The notes beneath the pieces were generated by a model. That model saw only the letters and a program-made list of their open reading frames with translations. It had not been told where the DNA came from and made no database searches. A program made the position numbers and the translations under genes. From positions 9,847,417-9,911,416 of the forward strand of contig NC_092571.1 in assembly GCF_037975245.1 (NCBI RefSeq): a DNA stretch of 64,000 bases. The letters run 5' to 3'. The DNA comes from Apostichopus japonicus. Its lineage: Eukaryota > Echinodermata > Holothuroidea > Aspidochirotida > Stichopodidae. Below are positions 36,805-49,053 of the stretch, one piece after another (position 1 is the first letter of the stretch; every line of letters begins with the position of its first letter).

Positions 36805-36810
36805 CAACTC
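36805..36810 (-). other. candidate micro-exon 28 (6 nt, GAGTTG)
   Basis: The acceptor is ATTATTTTCGCTATAG and the donor GTAAGACATATT. Confidence 0.4.
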
Positions 36811-37464
36811 CTATAGCGAAAATAATATTATAATAATGTAAGGATAAAAAGGAGGAGAAGGGGAAAACCGTCACTGAAACTATACTGCATTACTCAAATG
36901 TAATAGACTACGTTACAAATATATTTTAAGTTAATGTACTCAAACGCTCGGGATCAGATTTTTATCACCTCTCACGGAAGTAAATTACGTTCTTATGACT
37001 CTGAACGTAAAGTTGGTCCATTTTTATTACCTGCTGCAGTGGATCCGAAGATGTGTAGGCTGAACTTAATTGGCTGTCGCCAATCTACAAATACGTCATT
37101 ATTTCCAAACAGAGCATTGTTAAATGAGTCCTGTGTATTTAATATCTATTAAACTTCAGTGAGCATATTACTCATTATTAATTCGTATCATTTTCATTCT
37201 TAAGTCATATAAACATTTATAGCTTCTCTTTCTAACGTTCACACCCAGAAACCCCTTTTGAAATCGTGAGTACGCATGTCCATTCCCATTACTATAACTT
37301 TTTAATTTCACTCAGGTGATTGCTGAAGGAAACAATTCATCTCCGTACAAAACTGACTTGTACATCTCGTTTTCCCTACTACCGTTTGCGAATTGAATCT
37401 AACGTTCATTCATACTTAGTAAGGATTCCTAAATCCTTTTGGTCCATTCAGGTCAGCTGACCGT

Positions 37465-37668
37465 GGTTAATCCTGTGAGTAACGCACGGTAAAATTACGG
37501 GGCATCACTTTAATAAATCTTTGGTTATATGTAACCAAAAATGTTTTGTTTTATGATTTTCCCCCACACAAATGGTGTTAATGCTATCGCTGGATGCACT
37601 CGGGCTCCGCCCTCGTGCATCGCTTGCATTATCCCCCGATCGTGCATTAATCCTGTGAGTAACGCACG
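37465..37668. repeat. direct repeat pair and G/C hairpin
   Basis: TTAATCCTGTGAGTAACGCACG occurs near both ends (37467-37488 and 37647-37668; 21 bp shared). Between them GATGCACTCGGGC-TCC-GCCCTCGTGCATC (37593-37621) forms a hairpin with 11 of 13 pairs. Probable DNA-transposon end or remnant. A GTAT microsatellite follows at about 37709-37745. Confidence 0.55.
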
Positions 37669-38107
37669 CTAGACCGTTGATTAACCCCTTATTAATTTTA
37701 GTAGTATATGTATGTATGTTTGTATGTATGTATGTATGTATGTATTTTAGATCCTCCTGAAAGCAGGAACTAGCGAAGAAACCATTATTGGCTTATCAAA
37801 GCCACAAGCTGACCGTAGTCAGCCTCTTAGATTCATATTTTAACGTCCATGATTATGAATTGTCAATTGTCAACAACTCTGTTTAGAGGAGGTGCTGGGC
37901 CTGTAAGAGTTGCTCATTATGTTTTCTGAGGTACATCAAAAGAAGCAATGCTGCTGCCTTCGTTTTCCTGGTTGTCTCATCAACAATGTATGCCATTCTG
38001 CAGGGACTGAATTGTGGTTAATTGTGATTGTGCTTTGGGAGTTACACACGCCTCTACTCTGTAGAGTTGCTTAGGACTGACTGATGAAGATGCTCTGAGG
38101 CTGGCCT

Positions 38108-38131
38108 TTATATATATATATATATATATAT
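38108..38131. repeat. (TA)n microsatellite, probable SINE tail
   Basis: A short TA run at the 3' end (minus strand) of the tRNA-headed repeat. Confidence 0.85.
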
Positions 38132-38753
38132 GTCCACGTTACTATGACACCTGGGAAACGCTTGAGGTGCTCAAATTCGGCTGTCTTCGCCGACACCGTG
38201 GTCCTATCTCGATGTCATCGTACTATAATACGATGGTTACACGACGGCAATGCGAGGGCTTCACGTAGTCGTTTTGCCTCCATAAGACAATCGGGCAGCT
38301 TCTTGTTTCCTTCGTATTGTCTTCGTGAGGCGAAAATGCCAGATGGCACCGATGATCACAGTTCAGTTAAAACGAAGATGACACGATTTGATAAGATGCC
38401 CTCACGATGGCCTTACGAAGGGCAAAATGGACACGAAAATGAACCTTCGCATGGTCTTCCTGTAATGTTTTGGCATGCCAAAGATTTTGCTACCGCTCAC
38501 GAAGTTGCTGCCGGAGCCTGAAAAACTCCACCGGCGGTCATGCGATGGCTTAAGATGCCATCACGAATGGCCCGATGTTTTTACGATCAGAGCCGAATTT
38601 GAACATTTTCTTTATCGTGTGTCCATCTGGTGTCAACTTCGGGACAGTTTGACGCCGGCATAACTGGATGACATACGTTAATCTTGGGGTGACTCGAAGT
38701 CGGGACGTTATGATTGAAAGGCACCGGCGTTAACTACTGAGCTAACACTCCCT
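38132..38753 (-). mobile_element. candidate tRNA-derived SINE without hammerhead
   Basis: On the minus strand the head begins GGGAGTGTTAGCTCAGTAGTT, with A box TAGCTCAGTAGTTA (38731-38744) and a B-box-like GACTTCGAGTC (38691-38701). A GC-richer ~500-bp body follows, ending in the TA tract. The 125-codon frame on the plus strand (38144-38521) is not recognised as protein. The full extent as one element is inferred. Confidence 0.55.
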
Positions 38754-40415
38754 TGTATATATTTCACCCTGAAGTGGTGTCACTTTACAACTATATTATT
38801 ATCGGGCTACTGCTATAGCTCATTAAACTTAAAATTGTCTTAATCATCTCAAACTTAAACTAGATTGCCTCACCATTTTCCAAGACTTTTAGAAACAACA
38901 GAAAAACGATGACGATTGAAAAGGAGGACATGGAGACGAAAGGTAAAAGAGGAGAAGAAACAGCAGAAAGAGAAAGAGATGAACAAAACATTAAAGTATT
39001 GTTAAAAGTAATCTAAATAAGTGTACATCTGCCGGTTAAAGTAATCAAAGTGCTAGAATATGTTTTATTTTAACGTCACAGCCAAATGAATGTTAACTTT
39101 AACAAATACTATGAATGAGGAAGAGAGGATGAAACACAAATCGATCATTTGACATGTTATAACTTTCTTATGCGAGATAAATTTAAACCTGAATCCAGAT
39201 TGTTAGGCTGGAATCATGAAAATTATGACTTATTATTAACGGTTCTCATTTGAGTAACTTTGTTTCTTTAATAAGTTATATATATATGTTCTTCTATACA
39301 GTAATCTAGAAACTGAACAACAAATATTTATCAATTTAAGAGGTCGAAGTTGAATCTGATATCATGAGTCACGTGATTGTGAAGATGTCATTTAATCTAT
39401 TGTATATTTCTTAAGTGACACAACTTTAGATCAAACAACGTAGCCTATATCATTGGTGTTCTCTGTTTGACACAACAGACATCTGAAGTGAATTCACTTC
39501 TTACTGTTCCGAATACAAGGGAATCCATATGTTTTTATTGACCCTTAACTAGCATATGCTAGGACAAGGACCCTACCAGATTAGAACATAGTACATAAGT
39601 ATATCGACTACCTTACAAATAACGAAAAGCTCTTCTCTTAAAAGGGATATTTAGGTGGCAAACACTGTGACATTTACATGAACAAGAGAAATGTTCCATA
39701 CTATTCGTTGGAAACCCCATCTCATTTTCCCCTAATCCAAAATTTGGTTTATTTAATGTAACCTACTTTTTGACTGCCTATGTCATTGATTATCCACAGG
39801 AGAGGATTGCAATGACGGCAAAAAGTGAAATATTCTTCAATTTTTTTGTTTTCCGATAATACTCTTCTTGTAGATTTTTCCTTGAAACCTGATACAATTG
39901 GCATGTTTATCTTAGCTGTCATGTTTTTTCCTTATCAGAGTTGCATGAAAAATGAAGTGTTGTGTTGTGTTGTGTACATCCATTTCTACTATGTATAAGA
40001 GAGTTTAACGACTTCAAGAAAGCAAAAATATTTTCAGCTGAATTGCCGTGGTGACATCATTCACTCCTCGGTTGCCAGATTCATTCACAAAATATCACCA
40101 AAATCATATCTTCTCCATACAATTAACATTAGCCACTGGAATATTTCTTTAACTGGCGCCTGGTTTAATAAGTTTTGTTTTTTTGCATTTTACTGTGAGT
40201 CATTACTTTCATGATTCACCGAATGTAAAGTTATCGACTGTTTGTCTGCACTGTGAATTATTCTAGAAGTTTCGGTACTATTGCCTTCATCGGTCGGGAC
40301 TTCATTTCATGAGATGTAAGTATACGTCGCTATTGCTCTTCTGTTTACTTAAAAATAATATCTCACTTCTAGTATAGTTTTGCTGCGAGCCCTCAAATTA
40401 AAATAAATGTCTTAC

Positions 40416-40421
40416 CCGATC
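40416..40421 (-). other. candidate micro-exon 27 (6 nt, GATCGG)
   Basis: The acceptor is TTTGGTTTTCTACATGAAAG and the donor GTAAGACATTT. Confidence 0.42.
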
Positions 40422-41432
40422 CTTTCATGTAGAAAACCAAAGAGGGGAAAAAAGTTATGAAAGCGTAATGAAGTGTACTTTATTTATGTAACAAACCTAT
40501 TGTTAAAACAAATCAATATGCGAAATCAGAGTACACTTTTATTACAAACAATGCAGTCGCAGTTAATCCATGCAGAGATGCGGTAGGTATATGGATTACC
40601 GATTGGAACCGTCACACCATCTACTCTTCTATCTCATTTATTCATCATACGTGACCCTTGCAATTTAAAGATGATGATGTCGTTTACTGCTTGTTTCAAC
40701 ATTTCTAGTCATGCAAAATCCAAGTTATCACTATTGTGGATCACAAGATATAGAGTATTTTGTTATCTGAACGTTTAATTTGGACATGAACTTCCTTGTT
40801 AGTCAGTTTATTTGCTACTAACTCAAGAAATCTGCAGTTACCTACGTTCTTATATTCCCTTGTCAATTGGATCTATTTGTTATTACCATGTGATCACTGT
40901 GTGATATATTTTCTTTGAGGGCAACTCTGCTTTGCTTAACCGAGTAAATATGTTGCATGGCTACACCTTCGACTACTCCAGGAAGTTGGATCACAGTAGG
41001 GAGGCCTGTGATATCATCTAGGCAAATTATCTCCGAAACTTTACTAGGCTTATATAATCTTCTTGTTGATTCATCAGAAACCTGATACAATTGGAATGTT
41101 TGCTTAGCTGTCAAGACTCTCTGTACTTAGAAGTCTGTATATCAAAATTTATCTTTATTATAGGAATAGTATTTTCCTCTGTGGATACATTATACAGAAA
41201 AACAAGACATTTTCAACTATACTGTAATGATGACAAATATTCATCTTGCTGTTGAGGGATGCATTTAAAAAAATTCATACAAATTAAAAAAAAAAACATT
41301 ACATATGGAGATGAGAATTGACGAGGATGAAGTTTTTGCCTAAAGATGCAGAACATATTAAGCAACTAGCCAAAGAGCAATCATCCACCACAAAATACTT
41401 TAAGGTGTTCGGATTGAAATGAAATGTCTTAC

Positions 41433-41438
41433 CAATTT
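41433..41438 (-). other. candidate micro-exon 26 (6 nt, AAATTG)
   Basis: One of the strongest: a long pyrimidine run (TTATCTTCTTCGTCTTTTG...) leads to CCCTAACAG. The donor is GTAAGACATTTC. Confidence 0.5.
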
Positions 41439-42017
41439 CTGTTAGGGAGAAAACAAAAGACGAAGAAGATAAAGTTAACAAATGCCACAGAAGTTTTTCT
41501 TTATATTACAACAGTGCTCTTATTAAAATAATGAACATGGGAATTTTGTATACTTTTATTATACAGCCACATCACTCAGCATCCATGCAATCAGCATCCA
41601 TAGAAATTAAAGCATTAAAGAAAAATCATTTGTTTACTACATTTGACTCCCGTGACGTTCGTTAAAAGTCCATTTTATTCCTACTGTAGATAACGGGATA
41701 TAGAGTTTGTCACTACTGCTCTTTGAATTTGGACATTACCTTCCTTTCCGTCTCTTTGCCACTAACGACATCCAAAATTGATTAAATTATGACCCGACTG
41801 TATTTTCTAAAGAGATGTGGTAAACTTGAGTATATACAGTCATAGCTTGTTCCTCTTCCACCTCATCAATGTTCCACTGCTTTTTTTGTATGTAGAATGA
41901 ATTAGTTTGAAGCTTTCATTGTTGCAGCAATAAGTTGAGCAAAAGTGTCTTGTCTTTAGCTAATGTAATAACGGTACTGTATATGTCTTGAAAGTACAAT
42001 GAAATGTCTTGTCTTAC

Positions 42018-42023
42018 CGAAAG
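42018..42023 (-). other. candidate micro-exon 25 (6 nt, CTTTCG)
   Basis: The acceptor is GTTTTCTCTCCAACAG and the donor GTAAGACAAGAC. Confidence 0.5.
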
Positions 42024-42881
42024 CTGTTGGAGAGAAAACAGAAGAAAAATATTAACGTCAATTAATGTTACTAAGGTGTAATTCTTCATGTTATAACGGT
42101 TCTCTTGTACTCAAAATAACCGATCAGACATTGCATTTATTTGGCCAGTCAACATAAAAAGCTGTTCATTCATTTACATACATTAAGTAACGTGAGTGAA
42201 TATCCGCCATCGCAGTGAACCGATGTAATAGATGTATCACAATTGCTCTCACTTAATATATTCAATACGTTTACTGTATTTTATTTCTAAAGACAAATCA
42301 TGTTGTTACTTCTTTTGCCAACAATACCGTCGTGACAAGTTCTAATTATCCCAACTCTGGATCAAAATATATCAATTTTGTAGTTTGACTTGGATATTGC
42401 ATCTTCTGTGTCGTTCTTTTCCTTTTAAACACATATGAAGTCATTTACATTTGACGACTGTGACTGTAGTCATGACAGTGAGTAGATCATACTATGATAT
42501 GGAGTGATATATGATAAGGTTGCTAGTAGATATGATGACGCTAGTACACTGAATGCCTACAACTATACCAGCCAGCTACAAATATGCTATTATCTTTCAA
42601 AGTTGCTCTTGTACTGTTCAGCAAATTCTTCCTTGATCTTTGAGTAAAAATTTTAATCGATATATTACAAGCTGTCTGATCTGTTTGTAAAGTTTTAGTT
42701 TTATATATTTCAAATAGTTCATCTTTTCATCTCCTGGAGAAGTTTCTCATGTTTTTCTCTAGATTGACATAGTTTCACTATGTCATTGCTGCATCGTTAA
42801 CTCGAGCGACAGGATTGTGTCTGCAGTTAGGTCTATAACACTATTGTGTAAACGTATTTAACTTAAAACAAAATATCTTAC

Positions 42882-42887
42882 CGTAAA
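42882..42887 (-). other. candidate micro-exon 24 (6 nt, TTTACG)
   Basis: The acceptor is CTGTTTTCCCTTGAACAG and the donor GTAAGATATTTTG. Confidence 0.5.
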
Positions 42888-43280
42888 CTGTTCAAGGGAA
42901 AACAGTAGAAGAAAAGTTGTTCACGTAGTTAAATGTTACTGAAGTGTGTACTTCTTCAAATTAAAACGGTTCTCGTGTACTAAACATAAGAGATCTGACT
43001 ATGGGTTTATTTGGACAATCATCTTAAAGAGCTGTTCATTCATTTAAATTCATCAAGTAACGTGAATGAATATCCGCCATCGCAGTAAACCGATATGATA
43101 GATGTATCATAGTTGCTCACACTTAACATATTAAATATGTTTACTGTATTATTTACATTTGACGACTCTGACTGTAGTCTTGACAGTGAAGTAGATCATA
43201 CTACGATACGGCGAGACATATGATAAGGTTGCTACTAGATCTGAGGACGCTAGTACGCTGAATGCCTACATCTCTACCAC

Positions 43281-44394
43281 CATAGGCGTAGGAGGGGGGG
43301 CTGGGGGGCTGCAGCCCCCAACCATAATTTTTGGTGAAAATTCGGGCAATATGCTGAGAAATTTTTGGGCTACTGGAAGAAGAATATTTTGCAACGTGTT
43401 TTTAATTTTTTTCTTGGTGAAAATTCGGCAACATGCTGAGAATTTTTCGGGCATCTACTGAAAGAATAATAATTTGCAATGTGTTTTTCAATTTTTGGGT
43501 GAAAATTCGGGCAATATGCTGAGAATTTTTTGAGCACCTACTGAAAGAATAATAATTTGCAATGTGTTTTTCAATTTTTTGGGTGAAAATTTGGGCAATA
43601 TGCTGAGAAGTGTTTCGTGCACCTACTGAAAGAATAATAATTTGCAGTCTGTTTTTCAATTTTTTTTGTGCAAATTTGGGCAACATGCTGAGAATTTTTC
43701 GGGCACCTACCAGTGGCGGAGCGTCCATACAGTCAGAGGGGGCGGATGCCCCCCTGACGGACTCAAATGGACTGCTGGCGCCCTTTTCAGCTTTTTACCA
43801 CGTTTTACTTATTCGCGATTATTGACTTCTTTATTGCGCTCTCAAATACCTATTGACATTTGTCACATTTTGTTGGTGCAATTTTCTGAAAATGGCGATG
43901 ACACCTATTTATTCTTCGTTTATCTGCAAATTAGCAAGGCCTGGAAAGGGTCATTTCCGGCGATCTAGGGAGTAGCTTTACTAAAAAATGTCTGTACGCT
44001 CCGCGCCAACCTGTGGTGGCGCTCCGCTTAGATAGTGTCGAAAGCACCCCTACAGACCATTCTCTCCCCCGTGACCAATACCCCTAGCTCCGCAACTGGC
44101 ACCTACTGAAGAAGAATAATTTGCAATGTGCTTTTTCATTGGTAAAACTTATATTATTATTATTATTGTTGTAACTACTTCCCCAATAATTATAATCAAT
44201 ATGGAAGGGTAATAACACGGAAAATGATTGTATGTTATTGGCATGTGATGTAATAACCGAAGAATGCGTATATGATATGCACATTAACATGTGGAACGCG
44301 CGTGGAGCGCACGAAAAATTTTGGTTATATTTTTCGGGCAAGTCGTTACAACCCCTCCCCCCCCCCCCAATCAAATGAGGCTCCTACGCCTATG
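43281..44394. mobile_element. MITE D, copy D1 (hAT-like, 8-bp TSD)
   Basis: The TIRs are CATAGGCGTAGGAG and CTCCTACGCCTATG, with exact TSD TCTACCAC (43273-43280 and 44395-44402). The left part has about 4.5 copies of an ~83-bp unit (GGGTGAAAATTCGGGCAATA...), which produces repetitive frames on the minus strand that are not genes. MITE E1 is nested inside. No transposase. Confidence 0.9.
43711..44098. mobile_element. MITE E, copy E1, nested in D1
   Basis: The TIRs are CAGTGGCGGAGC and GCTCCGCAACTG, with exact 8-bp TSD GCACCTAC (43703-43710 and 44099-44106). It carries the shared module (about 43938-44037: GTACGCTCCGCGCCAACC, GGTGGCGCTCCGCTTAGATA). Confidence 0.9.
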
Positions 44395-44712
44395 TCTACC
44401 ACCCAGCTTCAGATATGCTATCCTCTTTCAGAGTTGCTCTTGTACTGTTCAGCAAATCATTCCTTGAGCTGTGAGTAAACATTTTAATCACAATTTTACA
44501 AGCTGTCTGAACTTTTTGTAAAGTTTTGTTTTATATATTTCAAATAGTTCATCTTTTCATCTCATGGAGAAGATTTTCATGTTTTTTCTCTAGACTGACA
44601 TAGTTTCACGCTTTCATTGCTGCATCGTTAACTCGAGCGACAGGATCTTGTATGCATTTAGGTCTATAACACTATTGTGTATACGTATTAAAATAAAAAT
44701 AAAATGTCTTAC

Positions 44713-44718
44713 TGTAAG
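44713..44718 (-). other. candidate micro-exon 23 (6 nt, CTTACA)
   Basis: The acceptor is CTGTTTTCTCTTTAACAG and the donor GTAAGACATTTT. Confidence 0.5.
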
Positions 44719-45588
44719 CTGTTAAAGAGAAAACAGAAGAAGAATAGTCGTTAACGTAATTTAATGTTACTGAAGTTTATATTCTTCTTTATGTTATAAC
44801 GGTTCTCTTGTACTCAACATAAGAGATCTGACTATGGGATTATTTGGAAAGTCAACTTAAAGAGCTGTTAATTCATTTAAATACATCAAGTAACGTGAGG
44901 GAATATCCGCCATCGCAGTAAACCGATATGATAGATGTATCACAATTGCTCACACTTAACATATTCAATACGTTTACTGTATTTTATTTCTAAAGACAGA
45001 TCATGTGGTTACTACTTTTATCAACAATACCGTCGTGACAAGTTCTAATTATTACAACTCTGGATCAAGATATATCAATTTTGTAGTTTGATTTGGATAT
45101 TTAATCTATTTTGTCGTTCTTTTCCTTTCAATCACATCTGAAGTCAGTAACATTTGACGACTGCGACTGTAGTCATGACAGTGAAGTATATAGATCATAC
45201 TATGATATGGCGTGATATATGATAAGGTTGCTACTAGATCTGATGACGCTAGTACACTGAATGCCTACAACTATACCATCCAGCTACAAATATGCTATTC
45301 TCTTTCAAAGCTGCTCTTGTACTGTTCAGCAAATTATTCCTTGAGCTGTGAGTAAACATTTTAATCATTATTTTACAAGCTGTCTGAACTTTTTGTAAAG
45401 TTTTGTTTTATATATTTCAAATAGTTCATCTTTTCATCTCATGGAGAAGTTTCTCATGTTTTTCTCTAGACTGACATTGTTTCACGCTTTCATTGCTGCA
45501 TCGTTAACTCGAGCGACAGGATCTTGTATGCATTTAGGTCTATAACACTATTGTGTATACGTGGTAAAATAAAAAGAAAATGTCTTAC

Positions 45589-45594
45589 TGTAAG
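45589..45594 (-). other. candidate micro-exon 22 (6 nt, CTTACA)
   Basis: Same acceptor and donor as exon 23, in the adjacent near-identical unit. Confidence 0.5.
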
Positions 45595-45989
45595 CTGTTA
45601 AAGAGAAAACAGAAGAAGAATAGTCGTTAACGTAATTTAATGTTACTGAAGTTTATATTCTTCTTTATGTTATAACGGTTCTCTTGTACTCAACATAAGA
45701 GATCTGACTATGGGATTATTTGGAAAGTCAACTTAAAGAGCTGATCATTCATTTAAATACATCAAGTAACGTGAATGAATATCCGCCATCGCAGTAAACC
45801 GATATGATAGATGTATCATAGTTGCTCACACTTAACATATTAAATATGTTTACTGTATTATTTACATTTGACGACTCTGACTGTAGTCTTGACAGTGAAG
45901 TAGATCATACTACGATACGGCGAGACATATGATAAGGTTGCTACTAGATCTGAGGACGCTAGTACGCTGAATGCCTACATCTCTACCAC

Positions 45990-47106
45990 CATAGGCGTAG
46001 GAGGGGGGGGGGGCTGGGGGGCTGCAGCCCCCAACCATAATTTTTGGTGAAAATTCGGGCAATATGCTGAGAAATTTTTGGGCTACTGGAAGAAGAATAT
46101 TTTGCAACGTGTTTTTAATTTTTTTTCTTGGTGAAAATTCGGCAACATGCTGAGAATTTTTCGGGCATCTACTGAAAGAATAATAATTTGCAATGTGTTT
46201 TTCAATTTTTGGGTGAAAATTCGGGCAATATGCTGAGAATTTTTTGAGCACCTACTGAAAGAATAATAATTTGCAATGTGTTTTTCAATTTTTTGGGTGA
46301 AAATTTGGGCAATATGCTGAGAAGTGTTTCGTGCACCTACTGAAAGAATAATAATTTGCAGTCTGTTTTTCAATTTTTTTTGTGCAAATTTGGGCAACAT
46401 GCTGAGAATTTTTCGGGCACCTACCAGTGGCGGAGCGTCCATACAGTCAGAGGGGGCGGATGCCCCCCTGACGGACTCAAATGGACTGCTGGCGCCCTTT
46501 TCAGCTTTTTACCACGTTTTACTTATTCGCGATTATTGACTTCTTTATTGCGCTCTCAAATACCTATTGACATTTGTCACATTTTGTTGGTGCAATTTTC
46601 TGAAAATGGCGATGACACCTATTTATTCTTCGTTTATCTGCAAATTAGCAAGGCCTGGAAAGGGTCATTTCCGGCGATCTAGGGAGTAGCTTTACTAAAA
46701 AATGTCTGTAGGCTCCGCGCCAACCTGTGGTGGCGCTCCGCTTAGATAGTGTCGAAAGCACCCCTACAGACCATTCTCTCCCCCGTGACCAATACCCCTA
46801 GCTCCGCAACTGGCACCTACTGAAGAAGAATAATTTGCAATGTGCTTTTTCATTGGTAAAACTTATATTATTATTATTATTATTGTTGTAACTACTTCCC
46901 CAATAATTATAATCAATATGGAAGGGTAATAACACGGAAAATGATTGTATGTTATTGGCATGTGATGTAATAACCGAAGAATGCGTATATGATATGCACA
47001 TTAACATGTGGAACGCGCGTGGAGCGCACGAAAAATGTTGGTTATATTTTTCGGGCAAGTCGTTACAACCCCCCCCCCCCAATCAAATGAGGCTCCTACG
47101 CCTATG
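45990..47106. mobile_element. MITE D, copy D2 (segmental copy of D1)
   Basis: The TIRs and TSD TCTACCAC (45982-45989 and 47107-47114) are identical to D1, at the same position in the unit. It therefore arose by tandem duplication of the host segment and not by a second insertion. Confidence 0.9.
46425..46812. mobile_element. MITE E, copy E2, nested in D2
   Basis: TSD GCACCTAC at 46417-46424 and 46813-46820. Near-identical to E1, carried along in the duplication. Shared module at about 46652-46751. Confidence 0.9.
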
Positions 47107-47424
47107 TCTACCACCCAGCTTCAGATATGCTATCCTCTTTCAGAGTTGCTCTTGTACTGTTCAGCAAATCATTCCTTGAGCTGTGAGTAAACATTTTAAT
47201 CATTATTTTACAAGCTGTCTGAACTTTTTGTAAAGTTTTGTTTTATATATTTCAAATAGTTCATCTTTTCATCTCATGGAGAAGATTTTCATATTTTTTC
47301 TCTAGACTGACATAGTTTCACGCTTTCATTGCTGCATCGTTAACTCGAGCGACAGGATCGTGTCTGCATTTAGGTCTATAACACTATTGTGTATACGTAT
47401 TAAAATAAAAAGAAAATGTCTTAC

Positions 47425-47430
47425 TGTAAC
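47425..47430 (-). other. candidate micro-exon 21 (6 nt, GTTACA)
   Basis: Same acceptor (CTCTTTAACAG) and donor (GTAAGACATTTT) as exons 22 and 23; the first exon base differs. Confidence 0.5.
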
Positions 47431-48289
47431 CTGTTAAAGAGAAAACAGAAGAAGAAAAGTTGTTAACGTAATTTAATGTTACTGAAGTTTATATTCTTCT
47501 TTATGTTATAACGGTTCTCTTGTACTCAACATAAGAGATCTGACTATGGGATTATTTGGAAAGTCAACTTAAAGAGCTGTTCATTCATTTAAATACATCA
47601 AGTAACGTGAGGGAATATCCGCCATCGCAGTGAACCGATATGATAGATGTATCACAATTGCTCACACTTAACATATTCAATACGGTTACTGTATTTTATT
47701 TCTAAAGACAGATCATGTGGTTACTACTTTTATCAACAATACCGTCGTGACAAGTTCTAATTATTACAACTCTGGATCAAGATATATCAATTTTGTAGTT
47801 TGATTTGGATATTTAATCTATTTTGTCGTTCTTTTCCTTTCAATCACATCTGAAGTCAGTAACATTTGACGACTGCGACTGTAGTCATGACAGTGAAGTA
47901 TATAGATCATACTATGATATGGCGTGATATATGATAAGGTTGCTACTAGATCTGATGACGCTAGTACACTGAATGCCTACAACTATACCATCCAGCTACA
48001 AATATGCTATTCTCTTTCAAAGCTGCTCTTGTACTGTTCAGCAAATTATTCCTTGAGCTGTGAGTAAACATTTTAATCATTATTTTACAAGCTGTCTGAA
48101 CTTTTTGTAAAGTTTTGTTTTATATATTTCAAATAGTTCATCTTTTCATCTCATGGAGAAGATTTTCATGTTTTTCTCTAGACTGACATAGTTTCACGCT
48201 TTCATTGCTGCATCTTTAACTCGAGCGACAGGATCGTGTCTGCATTTAGGTCTATAACACGATTATGTATACGTATTAAAATGTCTTAC

Positions 48290-48295
48290 CGTAAA
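48290..48295 (-). other. candidate micro-exon 20 (6 nt, TTTACG)
   Basis: The acceptor is CTGTTTTCTCTTTAACAG and the donor GTAAGACATTTT. Confidence 0.5.
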
Positions 48296-49053
48296 CTGTT
48301 AAAGAGAAAACAGAAGAAGAAAAGTTGTTAACGTAATTTAATGTTACTGAAGTTTATATTCTTCTTTATGTTATAACGGTTCTCTTGTACTCAACATAAG
48401 AGATCTGACTATGGGATTATTTGGAAAGTCAACTTAAAGAGCTGTTAATTCATTTAAATACATCAAGTAACGTGAGGGAATATCCGCCATCGCAGTGAAC
48501 CGATATGATAGATGTATCACAATTGCTCACACTTAAAATATTCAATACGGTTACTGTATTTTATTTCTAAAGACAGATCATGTGGTTACTACTTTTATCA
48601 ACAATACCGTCGTGACAAGTTCTAATTATTACAACTCTTGATCAAGATATATCAATTTTGTAGTTGGACTTGGATATTTATTCTATTTTGTCGTTCTTTT
48701 CCTTTCAATCACATCTGAAGTCAGTAACATTTGACGACTGCGACTGTAGTCATGACAGTGAAGTAGATTATACTATGATATGGCGTGATATATGATAAGG
48801 TTGCTGCTAGATCTGATGACGCTAGTGCACTGAATGCCTACAACTATACCATCCAGCTCAGTGGCGGAGATTTCTTGTCAGAAGTGGGGGGGTTGCAGGC
48901 CATTGATGAAATAAAAAGTCATAACTGCTGGCTCACTATCTAAGTGGAGCGCCACCATAAGTTGGCGCGAAGTGCACAAGAATCTTTTGTCAAATATTGC
49001 CTCCCAGATTGCAGTAAATTGCACTGCCCAGGCCTTGAAAAGCTGCATTTAAC

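Noticed and set aside
38086-38110. A second hammerhead (CTGATGAAG word)
   Set aside because: No stem II followed by GAAA and no closing stem I; the core word alone is chance. The CTGATGAGG near 1373 was rejected for the same reason.
38144-38521. 125-codon plus-strand frame
   Set aside because: It lies inside the candidate SINE body, has no recognised domain, and the GC-richer composition makes long frames likelier.
38690-38753. Functional tRNA gene on the minus strand
   Set aside because: The B box deviates from consensus, cloverleaf arms do not close, and it continues into a repeat body.
43266-46442. Minus-strand frames of 60-119 codons with repeated RKILSMLP-like words
   Set aside because: They come from the ~83-bp tandem repeat in MITE D; the frame breaks differently in D3, and a non-autonomous element explains it.
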